Notes: a model not told the origin generated them from the letters alone. Counted from the stretch's first letter, positions 23,637-33,800 are shown. The stretch: 64,000 bases of DNA from an uncultured Sphingomonas sp. (GCF_937859915.1 NZ_CALMAW010000088.1:1-64000); one strand, 5' to 3'. Program-made: numbers and translations.

Positions 23637-24752
23637 TCAGCGCACCGCCACGGCGCGCGCCGGCGTCGTATCAAGGCCGCGGTCCATGATCAGCCTGATC
23701 AGCGTCGGATCCTTGAGGCCCGGCCCATCCACTGTATAAACGTCGAGCGGCGCGTCTGCCTTGATCGGCGCGGTCAGATGCTCGCCGCCGCCGAACTCGC
23801 GGGTCGAGATTTGCCCTTTGAGCAGCGGAACCGCGAAATACACGTCGTCGAGGGTCAATACCTCGCCTTTCGCCAAGTCACGTTTGGCGTTCACGCCACG
23901 AACGAGCGCGTCGAGGTAGCGCCGCTCGCTCTCGGGTACGACGCGTCGGCGCGTTGCACCATGGCCGCACATCTCCTGCGCCTTCTTCATCGCACGGAAC
24001 CAGATGTCGGCCTGCTGCGGGGTGGTGCAGTATGAGCTCACCGGCACGCCTTCATAATCGATATCGATATGCCGCTCAAAGGTGCGAGCTCCCTTGGCAT
24101 AGGCGATCAGCGTCGAATCCCACCAGTCGCGATATTCATGCGTCGAATAGCCGATCACGATGCCGGGGTATCGCGCCTTCATGAAATCGATCTGGTCAAG
24201 CTCGAGGTCGCTGTCCTCGGATGGATAGAGCGAGACGCAGTGGTTGAGCGCGAAGGGAATGGCGCGTGACGTGAAAAACGCTACGAGATCATCGATATGC
24301 TCGAGCTCTGCGCCGCCCGACGACGCGATCACAGGAAGCCCTGTCGAGGCGATCTTGGCGCGCAGCGTCTTGTCGCGGATGTCGGAACTTGCGACCTTGA
24401 GGATATCGACATCGAATTCGACGCACTTGTCGACCGAAACCTCGTCAAACGGCGTAACCATCGTGACCATGCCGCAATCCCGCACCGTCTCGACCATCCG
24501 TCGCAGGTTGTCCCACGCCATATGCGTATCGCGGGTCTTCTTGATGTAGCGGATATCCCCGCAATCGCGGAAATCGGGGTGGATGAAGCTGTCGACGTCG
24601 CGAAACTGCAGCTTGATCGCGGCGCGGACATCGTTGAACTTCACGACGCGCGCGAAATCACGGATGATCTTGAGGCCGCGATCGATGTTGCCCCAATGGT
24701 TATTGGCCAGTTCGAGAACGAACAGGTCGTCGAAAATCGATACGGTCACCAC
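23637..24752 (-). CDS. NeuB-like (N-acetylneuraminate synthase family) PEP-condensing enzyme
   Basis: A 371-residue protein starting with GTG (24,752, with GGGGATAA upstream). The TIM-barrel part shows FVLELANNHWGN (family form AEIG.NH.G), AAIKLQFRD, ILKVASSDI, VIASSGGAELEHI, FALNHCVSLYPSE and GYSTHEY where sialate synthases usually have G.SDH. The C-terminal 65 residues are a SAF antifreeze-like domain (GVNAKRDLAKGEVLTLDDV). The family joins phosphoenolpyruvate to an aldose to extend the chain by three carbons. The sequence is divergent and no other sialic or legionaminic acid gene is present, so the acceptor is probably not ManNAc. A product related to the rfbFGH sugar is suggested by the shared operon. 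Confidence 0.75.
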   Translation of the reverse strand: MVTVSIFDDLFVLELANNHWGNIDRGLKIIRDFARVVKFNDVRAAIKLQFRDVDSFIHPDFRDCGDIRYIKKTRDTHMAWDNLRRMVETVRDCGMVTMVTPFDEVSVDKCVEFDVDILKVASSDIRDKTLRAKIASTGLPVIASSGGAELEHIDDLVAFFTSRAIPFALNHCVSLYPSEDSDLELDQIDFMKARYPGIVIGYSTHEYRDWWDSTLIAYAKGARTFERHIDIDYEGVPVSSYCTTPQQADIWFRAMKKAQEMCGHGATRRRVVPESERRYLDALVRGVNAKRDLAKGEVLTLDDVYFAVPLLKGQISTREFGGGEHLTAPIKADAPLDVYTVDGPGLKDPTLIRLIMDRGLDTTPARAVAVR

Positions 24753-24793
24753 TTATCCCCTGTCCGAGCGGACGTCGATGTCATCGGTAAGGC

Positions 24794-26161
24794 TCAATTA
24801 TTAACGAGGTTCCCTACGAAATCCTTTACGACGTCGGCGACATATTCCAAATGGCTCTCGCCCAATCCCGGATACAGGCCGATCCAGAAGGTGCGCTCGG
24901 TCACGATGTCCGAATTTTCCAGCGAGCCCGAGACCCGGTAGTTGCGGCCGCGCATATAGGGCTGGCGGATCAGATTGCCCGCGAACAACAGCCGCGTGCC
25001 GATCCGGTGGGCCTCAAGATGCGGTACCAGCTGTTCGCGTGCGAATGGCGCGCCGTCGCGGATCGTAATCGGGAAGCCGAACCAGGACGGCTCACTGTTG
25101 GGCGTCGCCTCGGGCAGGATGAAGACGTCCTCGAACGGCATGAGCAACTTCGTCAGCGTATCGAAATTGCGCCGGCGGTCGGCGATGAAGCCGTCGAGCC
25201 GATCGAGCTGCGCCACCCCGACCGCCGCCTGCATGTCGGTGATCTTGAGATTATAGCCGGCATGGCCATAGGTATATTTATGGTCGTAGCCCATCGGCAG
25301 ATCGCCGAGCTGGCGGCAGAAGCGCTTGCCGCAGGTATTGTCCTTCCCCGGGGCGCACCAGCAATCCCGCCCCCAGTCGCGCATCGACTCGATGACGCGT
25401 TTGAGCCGCGGCGTGTCGGTGAACACCGCGCCGCCTTCGCCCATCGTAATGTGATGCGCCGGATAGAAGCTGAGCGTGCCGATGTCGCCGAACGTGCCGA
25501 CCATGCGCCCGCCATAGGTCGCACCAAGTGCGTCGCAGCAATCCTCGATCACCCAGAGATCATATTTCTTCGCGACCCGCATCACCTCGGCGAGATCGAA
25601 GGGGTTGCCGAGCGCATGCGCGATCATGATCGCCCGCGTCCGCTCCGACACCGCGGCCTCGATCGCCGCCGGCTTGATGTTGTAGGTCGGGATATCGACG
25701 TCGACGAAGACCGGAACGAGGCCATATTGCAGCACCGGGTTGACCGTGGTCGGAAAGCCGGTCGCGACGGTGATGACCTCGTCGCCGGGCTTAAGCGCCT
25801 CGTTACGGAGCGTCGGCGAGCACAGCGACGACAGCGCAAGCAGGTTGGCGGATGATCCCGAATTGGTCGTGAGCGCGTGCCGGACGCCGATACGCGCCGC
25901 CAGCCGTTCCTCGAACGATGCGTTGAAGCGCCCGGTCGTCAGCCAGAAGTCGAGCGCGGAGTCGACGAGCGACTGCATATCGGGCGCGCCATAGACCTTG
26001 CCGGAGACCGGCACCGGGCTGGTGCCCGGCACGAAGGTGGGCGCGGCGTGGTGACGGCGCGCATATTCGCCGACGAGATCGAGGATGAGGTGCCGCAACT
26101 GCCCCTCGTCGGCGTCACCGGCCAACGCCTGCAGCTGCGGAAACTTCGAAATTTCGCTCAT
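24794..26161 (-). CDS. rfbH: CDP-4-dehydro-6-deoxyglucose 3-dehydrase (E1)
   Basis: A 455-residue PMP-dependent iron-sulfur dehydrase that removes the C3 hydroxyl from CDP-4-keto-6-deoxy-D-glucose. Two diagnostic features are present. The Schiff-base Lys of ordinary aminotransferases is replaced by His (H236 in [14 protein letters not shown]). The [2Fe-2S] ligand pattern C-x57-C-x1-C-x7-C is exact (C209, C267, C269, C277). The E3 reductase partner is not in this window. The gene begins 19 bases after rfbG. Confidence 0.93.
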   Translation of the reverse strand: MSEISKFPQLQALAGDADEGQLRHLILDLVGEYARRHHAAPTFVPGTSPVPVSGKVYGAPDMQSLVDSALDFWLTTGRFNASFEERLAARIGVRHALTTNSGSSANLLALSSLCSPTLRNEALKPGDEVITVATGFPTTVNPVLQYGLVPVFVDVDIPTYNIKPAAIEAAVSERTRAIMIAHALGNPFDLAEVMRVAKKYDLWVIEDCCDALGATYGGRMVGTFGDIGTLSFYPAHHITMGEGGAVFTDTPRLKRVIESMRDWGRDCWCAPGKDNTCGKRFCRQLGDLPMGYDHKYTYGHAGYNLKITDMQAAVGVAQLDRLDGFIADRRRNFDTLTKLLMPFEDVFILPEATPNSEPSWFGFPITIRDGAPFAREQLVPHLEAHRIGTRLLFAGNLIRQPYMRGRNYRVSGSLENSDIVTERTFWIGLYPGLGESHLEYVADVVKDFVGNLVNN

Positions 26162-26180
26162 GTTCCTGGATTCTCATCGT

Positions 26181-27242
26181 TCATGCCGCGCCGCGGAGGG
26201 CAAAACCGTCAATCTGCCGCAGGCTGATGTCCCGGGCATCGCCGCCATGCGCGACCTGCTTATGCCAATCAACGATTATGCTTAACGCTTCGTGTAGGCG
26301 GAGCGTCGGTTTCCAACCGAGTTCGTTGCGCGCCTTGCTCGTATCGAGGCGCAGCAGCGTGGCCTCGTGCGGGCCGGCAGCCTCGGGCCGCCGCCAATCT
26401 TGGGCCGATCCCCAGCCGGCGAGCATCTGCTCGACAATCCAGCCGACCGGTCGCGCGTCATCCTCCGACGGGCCGAAGTTCCAGGCGGCCCCGGCGCCCC
26501 GATCCCCTGCGAGCAGCCGCTGTCCCAGCAGCAAATACCCCGACAAGGCGTCAAGCACATGCTGCCAGGGCCGGATCGAGTCCGGATTGCGGACCTGCAC
26601 GGGTACATCGGCCAATAGCGCACGGATGATGTCGGGCACGAGCCGGTCGTTGGCCCAATCGCCGCCGCCGATGACATTGCCCGCCCGTACCGAAGCAATA
26701 GCGGGCCCGGCCGGATAGGAACGGCGCCATGCCGCGACGGCAATCTCCGCTGCCCCCTTGCTGCTGCTATACGGGTCGTGCCCACCAATCGGATCGTTTT
26801 CGCGGTAGGGCCAATGCCACTCGCGATTCTCATAGCATTTGTCCGATGTGACGCAGACCAGCGCCGCGACGCTGTCGACCGCGCGGCACGCCTCGAGGAC
26901 GTGGACCGTGCCCATCACGTTCGTCGCGTAGGTTTCGACCGGATTGTCATAGGAATAGCGCACCAGCGGCTGGGCGGCGAGGTGAAAGACGATCTCCGGT
27001 TGCGCGGTCGCGATCGCGTCCGCGACCTGCTGCATGTCGCGCACGTCGCCGATCTTGTGCTCGACGAGCGCTGCAAGTCGCGTCTGCTCGAAGAAGCTGG
27101 GGTCGGTCGGGGCGGGCAGCGATAGCCCGGTCACGACGGCACCCATCCGATGTAGCCATAGGCAGAGCCAGCCGCCCTTGAAGCCGGTGTGGCCGGTGAC
27201 GAGCACGCGCCGGCCCGTCCAGGCTTCGGGGTTCACCAACAT
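26181..27242 (-). CDS. rfbG: CDP-glucose 4,6-dehydratase
   Basis: A 353-residue extended SDR converting CDP-glucose to CDP-4-keto-6-deoxyglucose. Motifs: VLVTGHTGFKGGWL (NAD loop), HLAAQPLVRYSYDNP, VTSDKCYEN (the TDK-type catalytic strand) and DPYSSSKGAAE (Tyr/Lys). I chose the ATG at 27,242, which overlaps the rfbF stop by ten bases and gives the usual family length. A GTG at 27,236 (GTGA overlap) is equally possible. An open frame continues into rfbF but is not coding. Confidence 0.92.
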   Translation of the reverse strand: MLVNPEAWTGRRVLVTGHTGFKGGWLCLWLHRMGAVVTGLSLPAPTDPSFFEQTRLAALVEHKIGDVRDMQQVADAIATAQPEIVFHLAAQPLVRYSYDNPVETYATNVMGTVHVLEACRAVDSVAALVCVTSDKCYENREWHWPYRENDPIGGHDPYSSSKGAAEIAVAAWRRSYPAGPAIASVRAGNVIGGGDWANDRLVPDIIRALLADVPVQVRNPDSIRPWQHVLDALSGYLLLGQRLLAGDRGAGAAWNFGPSEDDARPVGWIVEQMLAGWGSAQDWRRPEAAGPHEATLLRLDTSKARNELGWKPTLRLHEALSIIVDWHKQVAHGGDARDISLRQIDGFALRGAA

Positions 27243-28003
27243 TTCCAAGGCGCGCCCTGCTGCCACAATGCTTCGAGATGGATCTTGTCGCGCAGCGTAT
27301 CCATCGGCTGCCAAAACCCGTCATGGCGATAGGCGGCCAGCTCGCCGTCGGCCGCCAGTCGCTCGAGCGGTCCCTGTTCCCAGATCGTGTCCGGTCCGTC
27401 GATCAGGTCGAGCACCGACGGATCGGCGACGAAGAAGCCGCCATTGATCCGGCCGCCGTCTCCCGCCGGCTTTTCCCGGAAATTACGCACCAGGTCGCCA
27501 TCGAATTCGATGGCGCCGAACCGGCCTGGCGGGGCAACCGCGGTGACGGTCGCGCGCTTGCCCTGCGCGCGATGAAAGGCGATGAGGCGCGCGATGTCGA
27601 TATCGGCCACCCCGTCGCCATAGGTGAAGCAGAACGGTTGATCGGGCTTGAGATGACTGGCTACCGCTTTCAGTCGTCCGCCGGTCTGCGTGTCGGCGCC
27701 GGTATCCACCAGCGTGATCCGCCATGGCTCGCTCCAATTCTGGTGGATCTGGAGGCTATTATCCTGGAGATCGATGGTCACGTCGGAATTATATAGGAAA
27801 TAGTTCGCGAAGTATTCCTTGATCATATAGCCCTTATACCCAAGGCAGACCACGAAGTCGTTCACGCTCGCGTTCGAATATATCTTCATGATGTGCCAGA
27901 TCACCGGCATGCCACCGATTTCGACCATCGGCTTCGGGCGCGTAATCGTCTCCTCGCCCAGCCGCGTGCCGAGCCCACCCGCAAGTATCACCGCTTGCAT
28001 CAC
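27233..28003 (-). CDS. rfbF: glucose-1-phosphate cytidylyltransferase
   Basis: A 256-residue nucleotidyltransferase making CDP-glucose from CTP and glucose-1-phosphate, the committed first step of CDP-dideoxyhexose synthesis. Signature GGLGTRLGEETITRPKPMVE near the N-terminus, FTYGDGVADIDI with the metal-binding Asp, and the C-terminal GFWQPMDTLRDK block characteristic of RfbF. It is the first gene of the ten-gene minus-strand operon. Confidence 0.93.
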   Translation of the reverse strand: MMQAVILAGGLGTRLGEETITRPKPMVEIGGMPVIWHIMKIYSNASVNDFVVCLGYKGYMIKEYFANYFLYNSDVTIDLQDNSLQIHQNWSEPWRITLVDTGADTQTGGRLKAVASHLKPDQPFCFTYGDGVADIDIARLIAFHRAQGKRATVTAVAPPGRFGAIEFDGDLVRNFREKPAGDGGRINGGFFVADPSVLDLIDGPDTIWEQGPLERLAADGELAAYRHDGFWQPMDTLRDKIHLEALWQQGAPWKCW

Positions 28004-28321
28004 GTCATCCTCGACAATACGCGCCGGCCATCCAACCGCCGACCCAGGCTTCCGGACTTTTCCGGATTATTCGCCGCCCGTGATCCCAGATAATGCCTAA
28101 AGACGCATTAACGTTAACGGATTTGGCCGGCGGGAAACAGACACATATGCCGCGGACACCGCGGTCCTTGGATGATGCGGTCGCGGACCGCGATGACCAA
28201 CCACCCACGCTTCGCCGACCTCCACTGAATGTGCCACGCTACTCGAAAGACGAAAAGCCATGGGCGCCGACACGTCGCTGTCCGTCTCCGCCAATACGTC
28301 CGCACGACATGCGACCCCCGG
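28004..28321 (-). promoter_or_regulatory. leader and probable promoter region of the rfbF operon
   Basis: This 318-base gap should hold the operon promoter. I see a weak sigma-70-like pair on the minus strand (TTAACG near 28,110 and TTATCT near 28,090) and a repeated palindrome, TCCGGACTTTTCCGGA at 28,051-28,066, between it and rfbF, which could be an operator. A plus-strand reading frame here (28,093-28,398) overlaps the aldo/keto reductase and looks non-coding. Confidence 0.3.
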
Positions 28322-29152
28322 CTACAGCATCTCGAGCGGCACTCGCTGCCGCGGCGGCGGGAAGGCAGCATCGAGCGAAGCAAGGTCGTCCGTCGTGAGA
28401 TCGAGCTGGGACGCCGCGAAATTGTCGCGGACATGCGCGACGTTGCCCGCCTTGGGGATCGCGATGCTATGCCCGGATCGCATCGTCCAGGCGAGCGCGA
28501 CCTGGGCCAGCGTCGCGCCGATCCGGGCGGCGATCTCGCCGAGGCGCGGGTTGCCCAGCAGGCGTCCCTGTTCGACCGGGCTGTAGGCCATGACCGGAAT
28601 GCTGTGATCGGTCAGCCACGGCAGGAGATCATGTTCGGGGCCGCGGCGGGCGAGATTGTAGAGGATCTGATCGGTCGCGCAGGCAGCGCCATCCGCCGCG
28701 ATCAGCTCCGCCATATCGTCGGCATCGAGGTTGCTGACCCCCCAGCGCAGGATCTTGCCCGCAGCGACAAGCCGCGTCATCGCCTCGGCCGTCTCGGCGA
28801 GCGGCACTGCGCCGCGCCAGTGCAACAGATAGAGATCGAGCCGGTCGGTGCCGAGCCGCTTGAGGCTGGCCTCGCAGGCGTGCGACAACCGGTCACGCGA
28901 CGCGTTCTGCGGATAGGCCTTGCTGACCAGGAAAACCTGGTCGCGTACGCCCGCGATCGCCTCGCCGACCAGTCGCTCGGACTCGCCATCGGCATACATT
29001 TCGGCGGTGTCGATCAGCGTCATGCCAAGCTCGATCCCCGATCGCAGCGCGGCGATCTCGTCGGCGCGCCGAGCCGGGTGCTCGGCCATCATCCAGCTGC
29101 CCTGACCGAGCGCGGGAACCAAGCAACCATCGGGAAAGCGGACTGTTTTCAT
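28322..29152 (-). CDS. aldo/keto reductase
   Basis: A 276-residue NADPH-dependent reductase with the AKR tetrad: Asp/Tyr in LIDTAEMYADGE, Lys in FLVSKAY and His in YLLHWRG. The C-terminal cofactor segment SIAIPKAG is typical of the DkgA/YeaE branch. Substrates are usually aldehydes, ketones or keto-sugars. It is transcribed toward the sugar operon, but the 318-base gap makes cotranscription uncertain. Either general detoxification or a sugar-locus role is possible. Confidence 0.85.
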   Translation of the reverse strand: MKTVRFPDGCLVPALGQGSWMMAEHPARRADEIAALRSGIELGMTLIDTAEMYADGESERLVGEAIAGVRDQVFLVSKAYPQNASRDRLSHACEASLKRLGTDRLDLYLLHWRGAVPLAETAEAMTRLVAAGKILRWGVSNLDADDMAELIAADGAACATDQILYNLARRGPEHDLLPWLTDHSIPVMAYSPVEQGRLLGNPRLGEIAARIGATLAQVALAWTMRSGHSIAIPKAGNVAHVRDNFAASQLDLTTDDLASLDAAFPPPRQRVPLEML

Positions 29153-29223
29153 ATGAGCCTAAGGTGGGATGGACCGGTTCGGACCATAAGCGATGTTGCG
29201 ACGCCGGGCCAGGGACGATGCCG

Positions 29224-29715
29224 ATGACCGAAAATGACGAACGCTGGATGCGCCGCGCCATCGCGGTGGCGCGCTCGAAGGGATCGGATCCCGCGACATC
29301 GCCGCTCGGCTCGGTGATCGTGCTCGACGGGCGCGAGATCGCCGCCGAGCGCAATCAGACTCAGGAGCTTCCCGACGCCACCGCGCATGCCGAGATGATG
29401 GCGATCCGCCGCGCCTGCGAAGGCATCGGCGAGCTCGAGTTGCGCGGGGCGACGCTGTATTCGACGCTCCAGCCCTGCGGCATGTGCACGATGGCGTCGA
29501 TCTGGTCGAAAGTCGGTCGCGTCGTCTTCGGGGCCGGCCGGGAGGACGTGCATGCGATGTATTTCGAGGCGCGGCACGTCGATACGCTGGCGTTCATCGG
29601 CGACGCCTATCGCGACGATATCGAGATCGAGGGCGGGTGCCTGCGCGAGGAGTGCGCAAGCCTATATTATCCGCCCGATGCCGACCTGCCGCGCGAGGAG
29701 ATCGCCAACTTGTGA
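29224..29715 (+). CDS. nucleoside/cytidine-deaminase-fold deaminase
   Basis: A 163-residue zinc deaminase. Ligands and catalytic Glu are in TAHAEMMAI (HAE) and LQPCGMCTMASI (PCxxC). The C-terminal DDIEIEGGCLREECASLYY is typical of the guanine/nucleoside deaminase branch rather than of tRNA-acting TadA. AGGGA lies 8 bases before the ATG at 29,224; an ATG at 29,218 is too close to it. It is transcribed divergently from the aldo/keto reductase, so promoters for both lie around 29,153-29,215. Confidence 0.8.
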   Translation: MTENDERWMRRAIAVARSKGSDPATSPLGSVIVLDGREIAAERNQTQELPDATAHAEMMAIRRACEGIGELELRGATLYSTLQPCGMCTMASIWSKVGRVVFGAGREDVHAMYFEARHVDTLAFIGDAYRDDIEIEGGCLREECASLYYPPDADLPREEIANL

Positions 29716-29749
29716 GTGCGCGCGTGCCGCCGCGCGGGGGACCTGGCGA

Positions 29750-30085
29750 TCATCCCGCCGGTGCGAGCGTCGCATACCATTCGGCGTAGCGCGTGTTTCG
29801 GGCAAGATGGCGATTGAGATCCTCGCCACCTTGCCACCAAACCGGGCCGCGCTCGCCGAGTGCGACCTTGGCGGAGTCGACCGCGCCGCGCGCCGCGGCG
29901 AGGGCTTCGCGGTCGCCAGATTTTAGCGCACGCCCGACCGCGCGCCGCGCATCCATCAGTCGCGCGACGATCGCCTGCCGTTCTGGTTCGGGCAAGGCGG
30001 GATTGGCGCGTCGCCACAATCTGCCGCGCACGACGATATAGCGTCCGTCGGGCGTGACCGGTGGCGCGGTCGCCGACCCGGTCAT
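29750..30085 (-). CDS. conserved hypothetical protein with PDGRYIVVRGRLWR and GERGPVWW motifs
   Basis: A 111-residue protein of a small family seen in alphaproteobacteria, with unknown function. It has PPVTPDGRYIVVRGRLWR at the start, a helix rich in Arg/Ala, then ALGERGPVWWQGGEDLNRH and a Tyr-rich end (NTRYAEWYATL). The ATG at 30,085 gives this compact form. The open frame continues upstream, where it is an out-of-frame shadow of the cupin gene. Confidence 0.6.
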   Translation of the reverse strand: MTGSATAPPVTPDGRYIVVRGRLWRRANPALPEPERQAIVARLMDARRAVGRALKSGDREALAAARGAVDSAKVALGERGPVWWQGGEDLNRHLARNTRYAEWYATLAPAG

Positions 30086-30128
30086 CCAAGTTGCCGCGCG
30101 GCGACGGCGATACGGGCGACCATCTCGG

Positions 30129-30545
30129 CTACTGGCCCAGCACCTCCTTGACCTTGTCGGCGGCCTTGCCGAGCAATCCCTTTTCCGCCTCCTCGGCCTC
30201 CGCTTTGGTCTTGAAGGCGGCGCCCTCGGGCTCGGCGGGCGGCGCATAGACCGAGAATAGCTTGAGCGTGCCGGACCCCTTGTTGAGGATATTATGCTCG
30301 GCGCCCTTGGGCACGACGACGAGGTGGTTGGGGCCGGCCTTGGTCGCATGGCCGTCGATGACGATCTGCGCCTCGCCGGCGACGACGAAGGTCGTCTGGT
30401 CGGCGGGATGGGTCTCGGCGCCGATCTCCTCGCCGGCCGGGATATCCATCAGCACGATCTGGATCTTGGCATCGCGATACACTTCCTTCTGCCAGAACGT
30501 GTTCTTGCGCGCGAGTTCGACCATGTCCTTGTTAAAGATCGCCAT
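30129..30545 (-). CDS. cupin-domain protein
   Basis: A 138-residue protein with a single cupin barrel (about residues 25-105). Motif 1 is GAETHPADQTTFVVAGEAQ, where a His and Glu may bind metal; motif 2 is PNHLVVVPKGAEHNI. The last 30 residues are Lys/Glu/Ala-rich (EEAEKGLLGKAADKVKEVL), reminiscent of CsbD-like stress helices. A strong AGGAGG site five bases upstream fixes the start at 30,545. Cupins of this type act as small metal-dependent enzymes or ligand-binding stress proteins; the reaction is unknown. Confidence 0.75.
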   Translation of the reverse strand: MAIFNKDMVELARKNTFWQKEVYRDAKIQIVLMDIPAGEEIGAETHPADQTTFVVAGEAQIVIDGHATKAGPNHLVVVPKGAEHNILNKGSGTLKLFSVYAPPAEPEGAAFKTKAEAEEAEKGLLGKAADKVKEVLGQ

Positions 30546-30868
30546 GTCATCCTCCTGACGTCGGTGTCGGCGCTTCGACGAACAAGGCGGCCAAGACGTT
30601 CCGGACGAGTGCGGTCCGTAATGATGTTCGGCGAAGCAGTTTGAGCCGCCGCCCAAGGCTTCGACGCATTGTTGATATATGTCAGTATCTTGGTCGACAA
30701 ATCGCCTGGGCCAAATCCGCGGTTGCGCGTTGTGCCGACACGATCGGGCGATGGAGCAGCAATGGATAAGATCGAAAACGCGTCCCGGACGGCACGTCGG
30801 CCGGGACGCCTGCTTGTCCGCCCGATGCTCAGCCCGGCTAATGGGTGGTTGTGCCGAGATAATCTCGG
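30546..30868. other. intergenic region between cupin and Mfd-like genes
   Basis: Promoters for the two divergent genes must lie in these 323 bases. One clear inverted repeat is present (30,780-30,788 with 30,801-30,809, a 9-base stem with a 12-base loop). A short plus-strand reading frame (30,669-30,893) spans it but has no supporting motif, so I do not call it a gene. Confidence 0.4.
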
Positions 30869-33800
30869 TTGGATGTCGGGGACGGGAGCGTGAACCTGGC
30901 TCATGCCGCCGTTCAGATCGCCAAGGCGCTGGCCGATGCCGACATCCTGTTCCTTGCCGACGACGAACAGCAGGCGGAGGCCCTCGCCGGGGCAGTCCGG
31001 GCGATCGCGCCCGCGCATCCGGTGTTCTTCCTGCCCGCCAGCGACGCGCTGCCGGGTGATGCCGCGCCGCCCTCGCCGGCCAATGCCGGACACCGCGTCT
31101 CGGCGCTGCGTGCAATCCGCGCAGGTCAGCTGCAGGATGGGCGTCCCCACATGGCGTGTATCCTCAGCGGCGAAGCGGCCGCGCGTCGGTATCCGCCGCC
31201 CACCGCGTTCGATGGCGCACCGCCGATCCTCGCTGTCGGGGAGGCGATCGAGACCGGTGCGTTCGCAGACAGCCTTGCCGCGCTTGGATACATGGCCGAC
31301 GACCGTGTCGACGAGCCCGGCGAAATGGCGATCCGTGGCGAGGTGGTCGACATCTTCCCCGCCGACGCCGGCCTCCCGATCCGTATCGAGATCGCCGACG
31401 GCCGGATTGCCGCGCTGCGGTCCTATGATCCGTCGACCCAATTGACCGTCGCCGATGTCGCGTCGCTCGAGATCGGCCGCGCTACCGAGCCGCCGCTCGC
31501 CCAGGCGACCGCGATCCTCGCTCATCTCGCGCCCGGCCGTCTGGCCATGGCGGACAGGGCCGAGGAACGTCGCCGCCGCTTCGTCAAACTGGCGAAGGAC
31601 GCCATGGGCACGGGTAGGCAAAGCCTCGACGCGATCGATGACGACGCCTGGACACAGGCGAGCGCCGACTGGGCGACGCTCGACATCGATCCGGATGTGA
31701 CGCCGGTGGCTCGCTTCGCGGAGACGAAGTCGCCGCTGGCCGGCTTGGTGCGTTTCGCGACGCCCTTGCTGGCAGATGGGCACAGCATCCTGTTGGCCGG
31801 CAGTCGACGCGACATCCGCTTTCTGCGGACGCGGCTGGGCAAGCGGCTCAAGCGCGAGGTCGTGTCTGTCGGAGATTGGCAGGCGGTGGCGGCCCTTGAG
31901 CCGGGATCCGCCGCAGCGATCGAGATGCCGGTCGACGCGGGCTTCGTCGGCGATGGTCTCATACTCGTCGCGGCGGCCGATCTGCTCGGCAGTCGTGCGC
32001 TGGTCGGCGAGGCGCCGGCGACGAGCGACGGGATTTGGGGCAGCGCCGGCGACATCCGGATTGGCGACGTCGTCGTGCATGAGGATCATGGCGTCGGCGT
32101 GGTGGCCGGTCTCGAACCCGCACCGGCGCAGGAGGAGGTGGCCGATGGGTCGGGTGCGGGCGAGCTGATCGCGCTGACCTATGCCGACGACGCCCGTCGT
32201 CTTGTCGCGATCGACGATGCCGACCGGATCTGGCGCTACGGCGCCGACGTCGATGCGGTCACGCTGGACAAGCTCGATGGGTCGTCCTGGCGCAAGCGCC
32301 GCGGCGATATTGATGCGGCGATCGCCGAGAGCGCCAAAGCGCTGACCGCGCTCGCGGCCGAACGCGCGGAACGGACCGCGCCGATGCTCGATCCGGACCC
32401 GGCGGCCTACGAGCGTTTCGCGGGCGGTTTCGCCTATAATGAGACCGCCGATCAGGTCCGCGCGATAGCCGCGGTGCGGGCCGATCTCGCGAGCGGGCGG
32501 CCGATGGATCGGCTGGTGGTCGGCGACGTCGGCTATGGCAAGACCGAGGTCGCGCTGCGCGCCGCGGCGTGTGCTGCGCTGTCGGGCTATCAGGTTGTGA
32601 TCGCGGCACCGACGACGGTGCTGGCGCGCCAACATCTCGAAGCGTTCACGCAGCGCTTCGCGGCGAGCGGCGTCACAGTCGCGGGTCTGTCGCGACTGTC
32701 GACTGCAGCCGAGAAGAAGGCGGTCAAGGCCGGGCTCGCCGACGGCTCCGTCGCCGTCGTCGTCGGCACCGGCGCTGTGATGGCAAAGGGTATCGCCTAT
32801 GCCAAGCTCGGCCTGGTCGTGATCGACGAGGAGCAGCGTTTCGGTGCGGGCGACAAGCAGCGACTGCGCGGATCGGGCGACATCCATCTTCTGTCGCTGA
32901 CCGCGACGCCGATCCCGCGCACGCTGCAGATGGCGCTGGTCGGGCTCCAGCAGATTTCGGTGATCGCGACGCCGCCGGCCCGGCGCCAGCCGATCCGCAC
33001 CAGCCTCGACCAATATGACGATAGCCGAATCCGTACCGCGCTGCTCCGCGAAAAGGGCCGCGGCGGGCAGAGCTTCGTTGTCGTGCCCCGGATCGAAGAC
33101 ATGGCCGTGCTGCGCGAAAAGATAATGCGGCTGGTCCCCGACCTCCGGCTGATCGAGGCGCACGGCAAGATGCCCGCCGCCGAGATCGACGAGGCGATGG
33201 TCATATTCGCCCAAGGCAAGGGCGACATCCTGCTGGCAACCAACATCATCGAAGCGGGGCTCGACGTGCCGCGCGCCAACACGATGATCGTCTGGCGGGC
33301 GGACCGCTTCGGGCTCGCGCAACTCCACCAGCTGCGCGGCCGTGTCGGGCGCGGCCATCGTCGCGGCCAGGTCATCCTGCTCACCGAGGCCGACCACGCG
33401 ATCGGGGAGCGGACGCTGAAGCGCCTCCGCACGCTCGCGACCTACGATCGCCTTGGCGCTGGGTTCGAGATCAGCGCGAAGGACCTGGATCAGCGCGGCG
33501 GCGGCGACTTGCTCGGCGAGACCCAGGCGGGGCATACCCGGCTGATCGGGATCGATCTGTATCAGCATCTGCTCGGCATGGCGCTCCGCCACGCGCGCGG
33601 CGAGGATGTCGAGCGCTGGACCCCGGAACTCAACCTCGGCGCGACCGGCCTGTTGCCCGCTGACTGGATACCCGAGCCCGATATCCGGCTGTCGCTCTAC
33701 GTCCGCCTGGCGCGGATCGAGGACGAGGCCGGTCTGGATGCGCTGGAGGCCGAGATGATCGATCGCTTCGGGCCGTTGCCGGCCGATGCCGAGACGCTGA

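Noticed and set aside
28093-28398. A possible plus-strand gene of 101 codons in the rfbF leader
   Set aside because: It runs into the end of the aldo/keto reductase on the other strand and is Pro/Arg-rich without structure.
30449-33592. A 1047-codon open frame on the minus strand
   Set aside because: It is antisense to the Mfd-like gene and the cupin start, rich in Arg/Gly/Asp with no motif, as expected from high-GC codon bias of the real gene.
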